From Lysobacter sp. ISL-50 (GTDB lineage: Bacteria; Pseudomonadota; Gammaproteobacteria; Xanthomonadales; Xanthomonadaceae): DNA of 64,000 nt. Of the stretch, positions 8,951 through 18,183 are shown one piece after another. The stretch lies in the NCBI RefSeq assembly GCF_018612875.1, contig NZ_JAGGRI010000045.1, positions 95,113 through 159,112 on the forward strand. The letters run 5' to 3'. The notes under the pieces were generated by a model. The model was not told the origin of the DNA, made no database searches, and was given only the letters and a program-made list of their open reading frames with translations. Position 1 is the stretch's first letter. Every line of letters starts with the position of its first letter. The position numbers and the translations under genes were made by a program.

Positions 8951-10021
8951 TCAGTCGCGCGTACCCTGCCAGTTGCAGCGCGGTTGCCCGCTGCTGCCGA
9001 CGCGCCAACAACCCAGGAAGCGGTCGCGGCCCTGCAAGGTGAAGGTCACCTCGCCCGACTGCGCGCCTTCGGTCCATCGGCCTTGCCATTGGTCGCCGCG
9101 CACCGTGCCCTCGACGCGACCATTGAGCTTCGGGTACTCGCCGATGGCCTTGTCGCCGTCGACGCGGATGGTCATCGGTCCGTACAAGGTGGTCCAACTG
9201 CCACCGAAGCCCGCGGCGCCCACCGCGTCGATCGCACGGCTCGCTCCGATCGCGCTGCCCAGGCCCGGCGCGGTCCCCGCCTGCGCCAGATCCTTCACGG
9301 GCTTGACGGATAAACCCGTCGACACCTTCCGGCCCAGGGGCTTGGGCGGCGCGGGCGCAGCCGCCAACTCCGGCGCCGGATTGCAGATCGGCAGCAGTTG
9401 ATCGATGTACAAACCGGAGGTTCCCTGGATGCCGTTGACCAGTTGCCCGGCGGCGCAGCGGTTCTTGACCACCACGCCCGGGCCGTCGGTGATCGGAATC
9501 GGGATCAGCGGCGCCTTGGAAATCTCGGAATCCGAGCCGAACGAACGCGCAATGCGATTGGACGAGCCATCGATCGGCACGCAAGTGAACTCTATCGAAT
9601 GCAGCACGCGCGGATCGCGCGCGTAAGCGATGCGGTAGTCCGCGCCGACCGCCATGCCGTCGGGGCAGCGTTTGCTCAAGGCATCGCCGCCGTTGGATTC
9701 GCCGATACGCGGCTGCGCCGCCGGTGGTCCCAAGCGTTGCGCGCTCGCATCCCAGCCCGCGCACAGCAGCGCGATGTTGTCGACCCAGGCGCCGACCCGG
9801 CCGGCGAAACCGACCACGACGTGTCGATCCGGGCATTCGATCCGATACGGCACCGCGCCATGCGCGGCCGGCGCGCAATGCGCCATCGCCAATCCCGCCG
9901 CGGCCAAGATCAGCCATCGGCCAGCCCGCAGTTCGACCTCGCGCGAACGCACCGCCTCGCCTGCCAGAACTACACCCGAAACCGACATCGAGCCCTGCTT
10001 GGATTTCGCCCTGCGCTCCAT
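8951..10021 (-). CDS. Exported protein with jacalin-like motif and C-terminal beta domain
   Basis: A 356-aa predicted exported protein. A long charged N-region precedes a hydrophobic segment (LILAAAGLAMAHCAPAAHGA), giving either signal-peptidase I cleavage near HGA or lipidation at the Cys in MAHC. Two cysteine-paired segments follow. The first includes VVVGFAGRVGAWVDNIALLC, like the GxxGxWxDxI motif of jacalin and related lectins; the second is RCAAGQLVNGIQGTSG. The C-terminal 80 residues (GSWTTLYGPMTIRVDGDKAIGEY to the end) resemble a common small bacterial beta-barrel domain with repeated GxW motifs. The start at ATG 10021 has AAGG 8 bp upstream; a GTG at 10030 is an alternative. Function unknown, possibly carbohydrate binding. 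Confidence 0.72.
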   Translation of the reverse strand: MERRAKSKQGSMSVSGVVLAGEAVRSREVELRAGRWLILAAAGLAMAHCAPAAHGAVPYRIECPDRHVVVGFAGRVGAWVDNIALLCAGWDASAQRLGPPAAQPRIGESNGGDALSKRCPDGMAVGADYRIAYARDPRVLHSIEFTCVPIDGSSNRIARSFGSDSEISKAPLIPIPITDGPGVVVKNRCAAGQLVNGIQGTSGLYIDQLLPICNPAPELAAAPAPPKPLGRKVSTGLSVKPVKDLAQAGTAPGLGSAIGASRAIDAVGAAGFGGSWTTLYGPMTIRVDGDKAIGEYPKLNGRVEGTVRGDQWQGRWTEGAQSGEVTFTLQGRDRFLGCWRVGSSGQPRCNWQGTRD

Positions 10022-10117
10022 GTCCACCACCTTCCTGTTCGAGACAGGCGCAGGCTAGGCAGGTCGGATCGGGCTGCCTATCGCATGGTGATGCGACATG
10101 ATCGCGCTCGACGCGGA

Positions 10118-10804
10118 TCAGACCAGGCCATGCCGCAACGCGTAGGCCGCGGCCTCGGCGACGCTGTGCACTTGCAGCGCGGCGTAGATCCGCCGCACGT
10201 GGGTGCGCACGGTGTCCAGCGAGATGTTCAGCGCCCGCGCCACTTGCGGATACGACTGGCCCTTGACCAGTTCGCGCAGCACGTCCAGCTGACGCGGCGT
10301 CAATCCCAGATCGGCGGGCAGTTCGTGATTGAAGGCGTGCGCGTTGCCGACGCGGACGAAGTTCATCACCGTCGCCGCCAGTTGCGGCGACAAGGCCGCG
10401 CCGTGGCCGGCGACTTGCTCCAACTGCTCGCCGATCTGCGCGCCCAGCGCGCTCTTGAGCAGATAGCCGTCGGCGCCGGCGCAGATCGCGGCGAGCACGC
10501 GGTACGGTTCTTCGAACACGGTCAGCACGACCACGCGCACCGCGGGAAACATCGCCTTGAGTTTCCGCGTGGCCTCGATGCCGTCCACTTGCGGCAGGCC
10601 GATGTCCATCAGCACCAGATCCCAGGGTTGCGGCTCGCCGCGGCGCTGGGCCTGCGCGGCGCGCGCGAGCAGCGGCTCGGCGGCATGGTAGGCGGCGGTC
10701 AGAACGAACCTGGGCAGATGGCGCGCCAGCGTTTCCAGGCTGGCGCGGTAGCGCGGGTCGTCTTCGACCACGGCCACGCGGATCGCTGCAGGTGCGGTGT
10801 TCAT
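10118..10804 (-). CDS. LuxR/NarL-family response regulator
   Basis: A 228-aa response regulator. Its receiver domain has the acidic pair VVEDD at 13-17, the phospho-acceptor Asp67 in DLVLMDIGLP and a conserved Lys near 117 (YLLKSALG). The LuxR-type helix-turn-helix covers residues about 162-228 (LGLTPRQLDVLRELVKGQSY, then SLDTVRTHVRRIYAAL). It lies 98 bp downstream of the histidine kinase on the same strand, so the two form a cognate pair. The exported-protein genes start 96 bp further on and are the obvious candidate targets. Confidence 0.93.
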   Translation of the reverse strand: MNTAPAAIRVAVVEDDPRYRASLETLARHLPRFVLTAAYHAAEPLLARAAQAQRRGEPQPWDLVLMDIGLPQVDGIEATRKLKAMFPAVRVVVLTVFEEPYRVLAAICAGADGYLLKSALGAQIGEQLEQVAGHGAALSPQLAATVMNFVRVGNAHAFNHELPADLGLTPRQLDVLRELVKGQSYPQVARALNISLDTVRTHVRRIYAALQVHSVAEAAAYALRHGLV

Positions 10805-10902
10805 GCGTTGCACCGTGCCGGTCGCGGCGGCGGCCGGATATCGCATGGGCATGCGACCCACGCCCGCCGTTTGCCGAAAGAGTTGGCGCTCGACCGGTTC
10901 AT

Positions 10903-13767
10903 TCATCCACCGAACGGTTCGAAATACACCGCGATGCGGGTGCCGGCGCCCGGCGCGCTGTCCAGTTCCAGGCGCGCGCCGATCGCGCGCGCGCGCTGGC
11001 TCATCGTGTCCAGGCCGCTGCGGCGCGCCGGGTGTTCCGGATCGAAGCCGACGCCGTCGTCGTCGATGCGCAGCCGCCAGCCCACGCCCTGCGCGCTCAA
11101 TTCCACCACCACCTGCGCCGCGTGCGCATGCCGGGCGGCGTTGTGCAGCGCCTCGAGCGCGATCATCAACACGTGCCTGCGCACTTGCGGCCGCACCGTG
11201 CCGGACGGAAATTCCTCCGGTCCGCACATGCGCAGTTCCGGCGCCGGCCCCGGCAACAGGCGTCCGGCGTGCTGGGCCAGTTGCGCGGCCAGATCGGCCA
11301 GGCCGGCGCGGCTCTCGCGCATGGTCCACACCAGCGAACGCAGGCCGCCGCCGAGCAGCTCGGCGACCGAGGCGATCTCGCCGGCGATCTGGCGCCGCTC
11401 GCCCTCGTCGTAACCTTCGCGCGCGGCGACGTTGGCGAGCACGCTGATCGAGCCCAGGCCGGAGCCCATTTCGTCGTGCAGGTCCATGGCGATTTCGTTG
11501 CGCTGCCGCTCCAATCGCAGCAGTTGCCGCACCCGCAGTCGATACAGGACGACGCCCACGGCGACCAGCGCGCTCAGCCAGATCAATCGCGCCCACCACG
11601 TCGCCCACCACGACGGCGCGACCTGGAACGCGAAGGCCCGCGCCGACGACCAATGCCTGCCGTCCAGACTCGCCTGCATCTGCACGCGATAGTCGCCGGC
11701 GGGCAGATCGATCAGTTGCAGGGTCGCCTCGTTGCCCGCCTTCGACCATGGATCGCGATCGGAGGTGCGCGAACGAAAACGCAGCAGACTGCGGTCGCGA
11801 TAGGTCAGCGCGGCGTATTCCAGGTCGAGCCGGCGCTGTTGCGGCGCCAGGCGCAGCGGCTGGTCCGGATCGTGCTCGCGTCCGTCCAGCGTGACCCGCA
11901 CCAGCCGCACGTTCGGCGCCGGCGTGCGCAACTGCCGTTCACCGGCCGGCACCGCGATCACGCCACGATTGCCGACCACCCACAAGTCGCCGTTGTCGCG
12001 CTCGAAGGCGCCGGTCGCCGCGTTGCCGGGCAAGCCTTGCATCGCGCCGGGTTGTTCGAGTACGCGCCAACCTTGCGCGCACTCGTCGCAAGGGGCCAGC
12101 CGCCACAAGCTGCCGCCACCGGCGACCCAATAGCCGCCTCGCGGCGACGCGCGCACCATGCCCATGTAGTTCACCGGCAACGAGTCGTTGCCGGGCAGCC
12201 GCCGGATCGTCTCGCCGCGCAGTTCCTGCAAGCCGTTGACGCTGGCGTACCAGTAACGTTGCGCACCGACGCGTTGCAGCGGTCCGGAACCCGACGAGCG
12301 CGGCGCGGCGATGCAATGGCGCGGCCGCAGCGGCATCGTCGTATCGGTGCGATACCAGCAGGCCTGGCCGCCGCCGACGCGCAGCAGTTCGTCGCGCTCG
12401 GTCAGCGCGATCAAGGTCGGTTCCTGCGGATCGGACGCCGCGACCAGTTCGATCGCGCGGGTATCGGCGCGTTCGATGCCATGCTCGATACCGCGTTCGA
12501 TCCGAAACAACCCGCCGGTGGTGTTCAACCACCAGCGCCGCTGCGCATCGACGGCGCAGCCGGTGCTCATGAATTCCGGCAACGGCCGTGCCGGTGCCGC
12601 GGCCCGGCGCAGGCCGGAGCGGTCGAGGCGATAGATCAGCCCGCCGCGGGTCAGCCATAGTCCGCCCTCGCTGTCCTCGCACGGCACCCCGCCGATCAGC
12701 GGACCGGCCAACGGGTCGAGCCTGCGCATCGCGTCCGCGTCGAAACGCACCACGCCGGCCCAGCTCGTCACCCACATCTGTTCGCGATAAGGCGCGGCGC
12801 GGAATACATGGTTGGACGGCATGCCTTCCAGTTCGGTCCATTGCCAGGTGCGCGGCCCTGGGAAATGCAGCAGGCCGACGAAGGTGCCCAGCCACAGGCT
12901 GGCTTCGCGATCGATCAGCAACGGCCCGCCGCTGGGCACGCCCTGGCGCAGATCCTGCAGGCGCTGGCTGCCGTCGTCGGAGACGGTGACCAACACATGA
13001 TCCAGCGACAGCCACAAAAGGCCGCCGCGCTCGACCAGATCGATGGCGCGGCCGTGCGGGCGCAGAAAACTGCGCAGGCCGCGCGCGTCCTTGCGCCAGA
13101 TCAGGGGCGGGATCTTCTCGGTGCGATGGCCGACGAACCAATACGGCGCGTCGCCGCCGCCGGCGACCGCGAACAATCCGGGCTGGCTCAGCAACCGCTG
13201 CGCGCTGGCGTCCGGATTCAAGCGCCATGCGCCGCGATCGGTGACCAAGGCGACGCCATCGCGCAGCGGCCACAACCGCCAGGGGATTTCGCCGTCGATC
13301 GTCGCCGCCGCGAGCGAATGCCAGCGGCTGTCGGGATCGCGCCGCCACACGCGTTCGCCCAGCACTACCCACAGCCGTCCCTGTGCGTCGAACAAGGCCG
13401 CGTTGAGATCGCGCACCGCGCGCCCTTGCGGGCCGCGCCACGGTTCCAGGCTATCGCCGCGGCGCTGGTAAGCGACGCCGACCTTGGTCGCCGCGATCAG
13501 TTCATCGCCGCGGGTCACCACGATCATGGTCGGTTCGTGCAGGTGTTCGCGGCCCCAGGACTTGAAGGTGCGTCCGTCGAAGCGAACCAGTCCGCCGAAC
13601 GTACCCAGCCAGAGGAAGCCGTCGCGGTCCTGCGCCAGCGCCGACACTTCGCCGGAATTCAGGCCCTGGCTCTGATCGTAGAACACCGAATGATTGCGTT
13701 GCGCAGCCGCGCGCCCGGCGCACAACGCCGTCAGCAACAGCAGCCAGACCGCAAGGCCTCGTTCCAT
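10903..13767 (-). CDS. Sensor histidine kinase with two-component-regulator propeller domain
   Basis: A 954-aa hybrid-sensor-like histidine kinase. A signal sequence (residues 1-22) leads into about 650 residues of Reg_prop beta-propeller repeats, recognisable by motifs such as LAQDRDGFLWLGTFGGLVRF. A Y_Y_Y domain follows (about 640-715, ending ARAFAFQVAP), then one transmembrane helix (LIWLSALVAVGVVLYRL). The HisKA_3 dimerisation domain has the phospho-acceptor His764 in MDLHDEMGSGL. The HATPase_c domain has N-box LEALHNAARHA and G-box DDDGVGF. The large periplasmic propeller suggests sensing of an extracellular ligand, often a glycan in this family. Confidence 0.92.
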   Translation of the reverse strand: MERGLAVWLLLLTALCAGRAAAQRNHSVFYDQSQGLNSGEVSALAQDRDGFLWLGTFGGLVRFDGRTFKSWGREHLHEPTMIVVTRGDELIAATKVGVAYQRRGDSLEPWRGPQGRAVRDLNAALFDAQGRLWVVLGERVWRRDPDSRWHSLAAATIDGEIPWRLWPLRDGVALVTDRGAWRLNPDASAQRLLSQPGLFAVAGGGDAPYWFVGHRTEKIPPLIWRKDARGLRSFLRPHGRAIDLVERGGLLWLSLDHVLVTVSDDGSQRLQDLRQGVPSGGPLLIDREASLWLGTFVGLLHFPGPRTWQWTELEGMPSNHVFRAAPYREQMWVTSWAGVVRFDADAMRRLDPLAGPLIGGVPCEDSEGGLWLTRGGLIYRLDRSGLRRAAAPARPLPEFMSTGCAVDAQRRWWLNTTGGLFRIERGIEHGIERADTRAIELVAASDPQEPTLIALTERDELLRVGGGQACWYRTDTTMPLRPRHCIAAPRSSGSGPLQRVGAQRYWYASVNGLQELRGETIRRLPGNDSLPVNYMGMVRASPRGGYWVAGGGSLWRLAPCDECAQGWRVLEQPGAMQGLPGNAATGAFERDNGDLWVVGNRGVIAVPAGERQLRTPAPNVRLVRVTLDGREHDPDQPLRLAPQQRRLDLEYAALTYRDRSLLRFRSRTSDRDPWSKAGNEATLQLIDLPAGDYRVQMQASLDGRHWSSARAFAFQVAPSWWATWWARLIWLSALVAVGVVLYRLRVRQLLRLERQRNEIAMDLHDEMGSGLGSISVLANVAAREGYDEGERRQIAGEIASVAELLGGGLRSLVWTMRESRAGLADLAAQLAQHAGRLLPGPAPELRMCGPEEFPSGTVRPQVRRHVLMIALEALHNAARHAHAAQVVVELSAQGVGWRLRIDDDGVGFDPEHPARRSGLDTMSQRARAIGARLELDSAPGAGTRIAVYFEPFGG

Positions 13768-13986
13768 CGCACTCTGCTGGGCAGACGGGTCGGGCCGAGC
13801 TTACGCGCGAGGCCGTGCGCGCGACTGTGCGTGCGATCCAAACATTCGGGCCGGCTGGCCCGGCGGAAGTCTGTGCGGGAGGAATCTCGGCGTCGAGCAC
13901 CGGTTCCATCGTCACGCTCCGGGAAGACCCACCCTCGCTCTCGGCGAACGCCTCTCATGGGAGAGGCTTCAGCTCTGCATTCCGGA

Positions 13987-15009
13987 TCAGCCGAAGTGCT
14001 GGTATCCGAAGCGATCGGGCCGCCACGCCGATCCGTCGGCCAGACGCACATGCAGCGCATGCGCCGCGTCCGTTCCGGGGGCTTGAATCCGGCCGATCAC
14101 GCGCGCCGGCGTGTCCAGCGCGCTCAAGGCTTGCGCGATCACCGCGCGCTGCCGCGGCGGCGCGGTGAAGCACAGTTCGTAGTCGTCGCCGCCGCTGAGC
14201 TGCAAGAATCGGCGCGCATCGCCGCCGCATGCGGCCGACAAGGCCGCGGAAACCGGCAAGGCATCGGCGTCGATGCAGGCGCCGACGTTGGAGGCCGCGC
14301 ACACATGGCCCAGGTCGGCGAGCAGGCCATCGGAAATATCGATGCCGGCGCGCGCCAGTCCGCGCAAAGCGCGGCCCATCGCGACGCGCGGCGTCGGGCG
14401 ATGCAGGCGTTCGAACAAACGCGCGGCGTCGGTCTGCGCATCGCCCGCGTTGCGGCGCACCTCGTGTTCGCAATACGGGGCGATGCCGGCGAGCGCCAGC
14501 GCCGCGGCGGCGTCGCCGAGCGTGCCGGTGACCCAGATGTCATCGTCGATCTGCGCGGCATCGCGGCGCAAGGCCCAGCCGGGCTCGACGAAACCGATCA
14601 CGGTCACGCACACCGACAAGGGCCCGCGCGTGGTGTCGCCGCCGACCAGGGCCACGCGGTGTTGCGCCGCCAACTCGACAAAACCATCCAGGAATCCGTC
14701 GACGAAGTCCTGCAAGGCATCGCCGCCATCGGCGGGCAACGACAACGACAACGTGCACCAGGCCGGATCGGCGCCCATCGCGGCCAGATCGGACAGATTC
14801 ACCGCCAGCGCTTTCCAGCCGATATCGGCCGCGGCCGCGTCGTCGCCGAAATGCACGCCGCGGTTGAGCGTGTCGGTGGCGACCACCAACTGCCGGCCCG
14901 GCGGCGGCTGCAGCAAAGCGGCGTCGTCGCCGATGCCCAGCACCACGTCCTCGCGCGTCGCCGCGCGGGCGCGGATGCGGGCGATCAGGTCGAATTCGGC
15001 TGCGCTCAT
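13987..15009 (-). CDS. thiL: Thiamine-phosphate kinase
   Basis: ThiL phosphorylates thiamine monophosphate to thiamine diphosphate, the last step of cofactor synthesis. The 340-residue protein carries the AIR-synthase-like motifs of the family: VVLGIGDDAALLQPPPG near residue 23, DTLNRGVHF near 46, VNLSDLAAMGADPAW near 69, VGGDTTRGP near 123 and SGGDDYELCFT near 267. It is last in the ribE-ribB-ribH-nusB-thiL run, 51 bp after nusB, a conserved proteobacterial order. Confidence 0.95.
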   Translation of the reverse strand: MSAAEFDLIARIRARAATREDVVLGIGDDAALLQPPPGRQLVVATDTLNRGVHFGDDAAAADIGWKALAVNLSDLAAMGADPAWCTLSLSLPADGGDALQDFVDGFLDGFVELAAQHRVALVGGDTTRGPLSVCVTVIGFVEPGWALRRDAAQIDDDIWVTGTLGDAAAALALAGIAPYCEHEVRRNAGDAQTDAARLFERLHRPTPRVAMGRALRGLARAGIDISDGLLADLGHVCAASNVGACIDADALPVSAALSAACGGDARRFLQLSGGDDYELCFTAPPRQRAVIAQALSALDTPARVIGRIQAPGTDAAHALHVRLADGSAWRPDRFGYQHFG

Positions 15010-15060
15010 CGCGATGGTCCCAGCGCGCCCGCGGTGTTCAACCGGCGCGGCGCGAGCGGA

Positions 15061-15522
15061 TCACTTCTTCTTGGAAGCGTTGAATTCCACCGCGCGCCAT
15101 TGCGCGGCGGCATGGTCGAGCACGCCGTTGACGTAGGTGTGGCCGTGCTCGGCGCCGAAGCGCTTTACCGTTTCGATCGCTTCGTTGATGACCACGCGAT
15201 ACGGCACGTCGGGACGATGGCGCAGTTCGTAGGCGGCGATGCGCAGGGTCGCGCGCTCGATCGGATCGACCTGCTCGATCTCGCGATCCAGGAACGGCGT
15301 GAGCGCCTGATCCAGATCGTCCTGATGCTGATCCACGCCGCGCACCAGATCCTCGAAATAGATCAGATCGGCCACTTCGTGGGCCTGCTCGTGGGCGAAT
15401 TGCGAGATCACGTCGTTGACCTTGGCGCCCGACAGCTGCCAGGCGTACACGGCCTGCAGCGCGCGGCGGCGGGCGCGCGAACGCGCTACGGGGTCGATTC
15501 CATCCTGACGGCGGCGATTCAT
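15061..15522 (-). CDS. nusB: Transcription antitermination factor NusB
   Basis: NusB (153 aa) binds boxA RNA with S10/NusE in rRNA antitermination complexes. The all-helical fold is evident, with [15 protein letters not shown] near the N-terminus, [17 protein letters not shown] in the middle and [13 protein letters not shown] plus FVNGVLD-like [10 protein letters not shown] near the C-terminus. It starts within the last codons of ribH (ATGA overlap at 15519-15522), so the two are translationally coupled. Confidence 0.96.
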   Translation of the reverse strand: MNRRRQDGIDPVARSRARRRALQAVYAWQLSGAKVNDVISQFAHEQAHEVADLIYFEDLVRGVDQHQDDLDQALTPFLDREIEQVDPIERATLRIAAYELRHRPDVPYRVVINEAIETVKRFGAEHGHTYVNGVLDHAAAQWRAVEFNASKKK

Positions 15523-15986
15523 GACAGTTGCTCCAGCAGGTGACTCATTTCCAGCGCGGCCAGCGCCGCTTCCTCGCCCTTGTTGCCGTGGCTGCCGCCG
15601 GCGCGGTTTTCCGCGTCCTCGTGGCGCTCCACCGCTAGCACGCCGTTGGCGATGGCCAGGCCGTGATCCAGCGACACGCGCATCAGGCCGTCGGAGCAGC
15701 CGTCGGCGACTTGTTCGTAATGGCGGGTGTCGCCGCGCACCACGCAGCCCAGCGCGACCACGGCGGCGTGACGGCCGGCGAGCGCGAGGCGGCGCGCGAG
15801 CACCGGCAGTTCCCAGGCGCCGGGGACGCGGATCACGTCGATGGCGTCCTCGGTGACGCCGTGTTCGGCGAAGGTCTTGCGCGCGCCGGCCACCAGGGTA
15901 TCGGTGATGCGCGGGTTCCAGCGGCTGGCGATGATGGCGTAGCGCGCGCCCGGCGGGCTGCGCAGGTCGCCTTCGTAATGGGGCAT
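15519..15986 (-). CDS. ribH: 6,7-dimethyl-8-ribityllumazine synthase
   Basis: RibH condenses 5-amino-6-ribitylaminouracil with 3,4-dihydroxy-2-butanone 4-phosphate to form lumazine, the penultimate riboflavin step. The 155-aa protein shows the substrate-site motifs: [15 protein letters not shown], the [15 protein letters not shown] loop, and [17 protein letters not shown] with the conserved His. It sits between ribB and nusB in the riboswitch-led operon, separated from ribB by a 256-bp repeat-containing gap. Confidence 0.96.
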   Translation of the reverse strand: MPHYEGDLRSPPGARYAIIASRWNPRITDTLVAGARKTFAEHGVTEDAIDVIRVPGAWELPVLARRLALAGRHAAVVALGCVVRGDTRHYEQVADGCSDGLMRVSLDHGLAIANGVLAVERHEDAENRAGGSHGNKGEEAALAALEMSHLLEQLS

Positions 15987-16103
15987 GACGGGGTCCGCTG
16001 AACTGAGGGGGCTGGACGAAAGGGGGCTAGTTTACCGGGTGCGGGCATTGGCTGCCGGCTGGGTGGGCGGTGGCCGGGGGTTTGCCCGGCCTTTGTTTTT
16101 GCT

Positions 16104-16215
16104 CGTCATTCCCGCGAAGGCGGGAATCCAGGGCCTTTCGTGCGAGGACGTTTGAAGTCGCTGGATGTTCGGCTCCGCCGAAGTAAAGCGGAGCCCGCTT
16201 TCGCGGGAATGACTG
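16104..16215. repeat. Composite palindromic repeat between ribB and ribH
   Basis: It contains the 27-bp palindrome CGTCATTCCCGCGAAGGCGG at its left end and a second palindrome at 16170-16196, GGCTCCGCCGAAGTAAAGCG followed by GAGCC. A half-copy of the first palindrome (CGCGGGAATGACT) closes it. The same two motifs recur at 18533-18870 and 24690-24968. It is transcribed within the rib operon and would form strong hairpins. Confidence 0.75.
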
Positions 16216-16242
16216 CATGGAAGAAACGAAGCGCCGCCGACC

Positions 16243-17418
16243 TCACCCCAGCGACGCGATATCCACGTACTCGACCACTTCCAGGCCGAACCCGGCCAGG
16301 CCGATCTGGCGCCGGGGCGTGCCCAGCACGCGCAGCTTGCCCAGGCCGAGGTCGGCCAGGATCTGGCCGCCGGCGCCGTTGCGCCGCCATTCCAGCAGGG
16401 CGTGGCCGCGGGTCGGCGGCTCGGTCTGGGCCGGTCCGCCCTGCCCCTCAAACGCGGGCTCGTGCGGGCCGTGCCCGTCCGCGTGCGTGGACGGCTGCTC
16501 GCGCACGCGCGCCAGCAAGGCCTCGGCGTCGGCGTGGTCGGCCAGCAGCACCAGCGCGCCGCGGCCTTCGCGCGCGATCGCGGCGAGCACGTCGCCGACC
16601 GCCGGGCCGAAGTCCGGACGGCGCCAATGCAACGCGTCGGCCAGCGGGTTCTGCACGTGCACGCGCACCAGCGTCGGCGTGTCCGCGTCGGCAGTGCCGC
16701 GGGTCAGGGCGAAGTGCAGCGAATGGGTCAGGCGGTCGCGATAACTCAGCAACTGGAACGGGCCGTGCTCGGTTTCGATCTCGCGCGCATCCACGCGCTC
16801 GACCGTGTGCTCGGTGGCCAGGCGATAGCGGATCAATTCCTCGATCGAGCCGATCTTGAGCCCGTGCTCGGCGGCGAAGGCTTCCAGTTGCGGACGCCGC
16901 GCCATGCTGCCGTCGGCGTTGAGGATCTCGACCAGCACGCCGGCCGGCTCCAGGCCGGCCAGCAGAGCCAGATCGCTCGCCGCCTCGGTGTGGCCGGCGC
17001 GGCTGAGCACGCCGCCGGGCTGCGACATCAGCGGGAAGATGTGACCGGGCTGGGCCAGATCCGACGGCTTGGCGTCGGGCCGCACCGCCGTGCGCACGGT
17101 ATGCGCGCGGTCGTAGGCGGAAATGCCGGTGGTGACGCCTTCGGCCGCTTCGATGCTGACGGTGAAGTTGGTGTGGTGCGAGGACGTGTTGTCGCGCACC
17201 ATCGGACCCAGGCCCAGCTGCAGGCAGCGCTCGCGCATCAGCGACAGGCACACCAGTCCGCGGGCGTGGGTGACCATGAAGTTGATGTCGGCCGGACGCA
17301 CGAGTTCGGCGGCCATGATCAGATCGCCTTCGTTCTCGCGGTCTTCGTCATCGACGATCACCACCATGCGGCCGGCGCGGATTTCCTCCAGCAGTTCGGG
17401 AACGCTCGCGAAACTCAT
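16243..17418 (-). CDS. ribB: 3,4-dihydroxy-2-butanone-4-phosphate synthase with degenerate GTP cyclohydrolase II domain
   Basis: Residues 1-205 are a good RibB domain, making the four-carbon riboflavin precursor from ribulose 5-phosphate: the acidic loop VDDEDRENEGD at 22-32, VTHARGLVCL, the THxxTFTVSI-like TNFTVSIEAAEGVTTGIS, and GHTEAASDLA. Residues about 206-391 align with RibA, but the zinc-binding cysteines are gone: where RibA has CLTGD...RCDCG, this protein reads NPLADALHWRRPDFG (about 257-271). GTP cyclohydrolase activity is therefore unlikely and a separate RibA is expected elsewhere. The start overlaps the ribE stop (ATGA). Confidence 0.93.
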   Translation of the reverse strand: MSFASVPELLEEIRAGRMVVIVDDEDRENEGDLIMAAELVRPADINFMVTHARGLVCLSLMRERCLQLGLGPMVRDNTSSHHTNFTVSIEAAEGVTTGISAYDRAHTVRTAVRPDAKPSDLAQPGHIFPLMSQPGGVLSRAGHTEAASDLALLAGLEPAGVLVEILNADGSMARRPQLEAFAAEHGLKIGSIEELIRYRLATEHTVERVDAREIETEHGPFQLLSYRDRLTHSLHFALTRGTADADTPTLVRVHVQNPLADALHWRRPDFGPAVGDVLAAIAREGRGALVLLADHADAEALLARVREQPSTHADGHGPHEPAFEGQGGPAQTEPPTRGHALLEWRRNGAGGQILADLGLGKLRVLGTPRRQIGLAGFGLEVVEYVDIASLG

Positions 17419-18026
17419 GCCGCACCTCCGGGCCGACGCTCGCCGAGCAGACGCTCGACGTAACGGGCCACCAGATCGATTTCCAGATTGACCGCAGCGC
17501 CGACGCCGGTCTGCGCGAACGCGGTGTTGTCCACGGTGTGCGGAATCAACGCGACCTCGAACCCTTCGCTATCGACTTCGTTGACCGTCAGGCTGACGCC
17601 ATCGACGCAGATCGAGCCTTTCTTGGCGATGTAGCGCAGCAGCGGCTGCGGCGCGCGGAAACGCCAGCGCTGCGCGCGCGCGTCCTCGTGCACCGACAGC
17701 ACCGCGCCGACGCCATCGACGTGGCCGCTGACCATGTGGCCGCCGAGGCGGTCGGTCGGGCGCATCGCGCGTTCCAGGTTGGTCAACGCGCCGGGCTTGA
17801 GCGCGCCGAGCGTGGTCAGCGACAGGGTTTCGGTGGAAGCGTCGGCGTCGAACCACTCCGGGCCGAACGCAATCACGGTCAAACACACCCCATTGACCGA
17901 AATACTTTCACCCAACTTGGGCTCGGAGAAATCCAGCGTCCCCGTGGCGATGCGCAAGCGCACATCCCCGCCCAGGTCTTGCGTGGCGGCCAGGTTGCCG
18001 ACGCCTTCGATGATGCCGGTGAACAT
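17415..18026 (-). CDS. ribE: Riboflavin synthase, alpha subunit
   Basis: The enzyme dismutates two lumazine molecules to riboflavin. The 203-aa protein has the two tandem lumazine-binding repeats: MFTGIIEGVG with SVNGVCLTV in the first and SGHVDGVG with CVDGVSLTVNEV in the second. It is the first enzyme gene after the FMN riboswitch. GGGAGGT lies 7 bp before the ATG, and the ATG overlaps the stop of a 22-codon ORF (18026-18094) as TGATG. Confidence 0.96.
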   Translation of the reverse strand: MFTGIIEGVGNLAATQDLGGDVRLRIATGTLDFSEPKLGESISVNGVCLTVIAFGPEWFDADASTETLSLTTLGALKPGALTNLERAMRPTDRLGGHMVSGHVDGVGAVLSVHEDARAQRWRFRAPQPLLRYIAKKGSICVDGVSLTVNEVDSEGFEVALIPHTVDNTAFAQTGVGAAVNLEIDLVARYVERLLGERRPGGAA

Positions 18027-18094
18027 CAGCGCACCTCCCGATGGAGGGCGCGCGGGCGCGAGGCCGCGCCGGTGTTGCGATTGAACTGGGTCAT
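18026..18094 (-). CDS. Putative 22-codon leader ORF upstream of ribE
   Basis: Between the FMN riboswitch and ribE an ATG at 18094 opens a 22-codon frame rich in Arg and polar residues (starts MTQFNRNTGAAS). Its stop shares one base with the ribE start, and the ribE Shine-Dalgarno lies inside its last codons. Its own ribosome site is weak (GGGAAACG). It may be chance, or a leader peptide that couples ribE translation. Confidence 0.3.
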   Translation of the reverse strand: MTQFNRNTGAASRPRALHREVR

Positions 18095-18183
18095 GAAACG
18101 TTTCCCGCATGAAGTGAGCGAAAAACGCCTCAAGGCTATGAAGACAACGCACGACGCGCGGCCGGGGCCGCGGGAGTCGTCTC

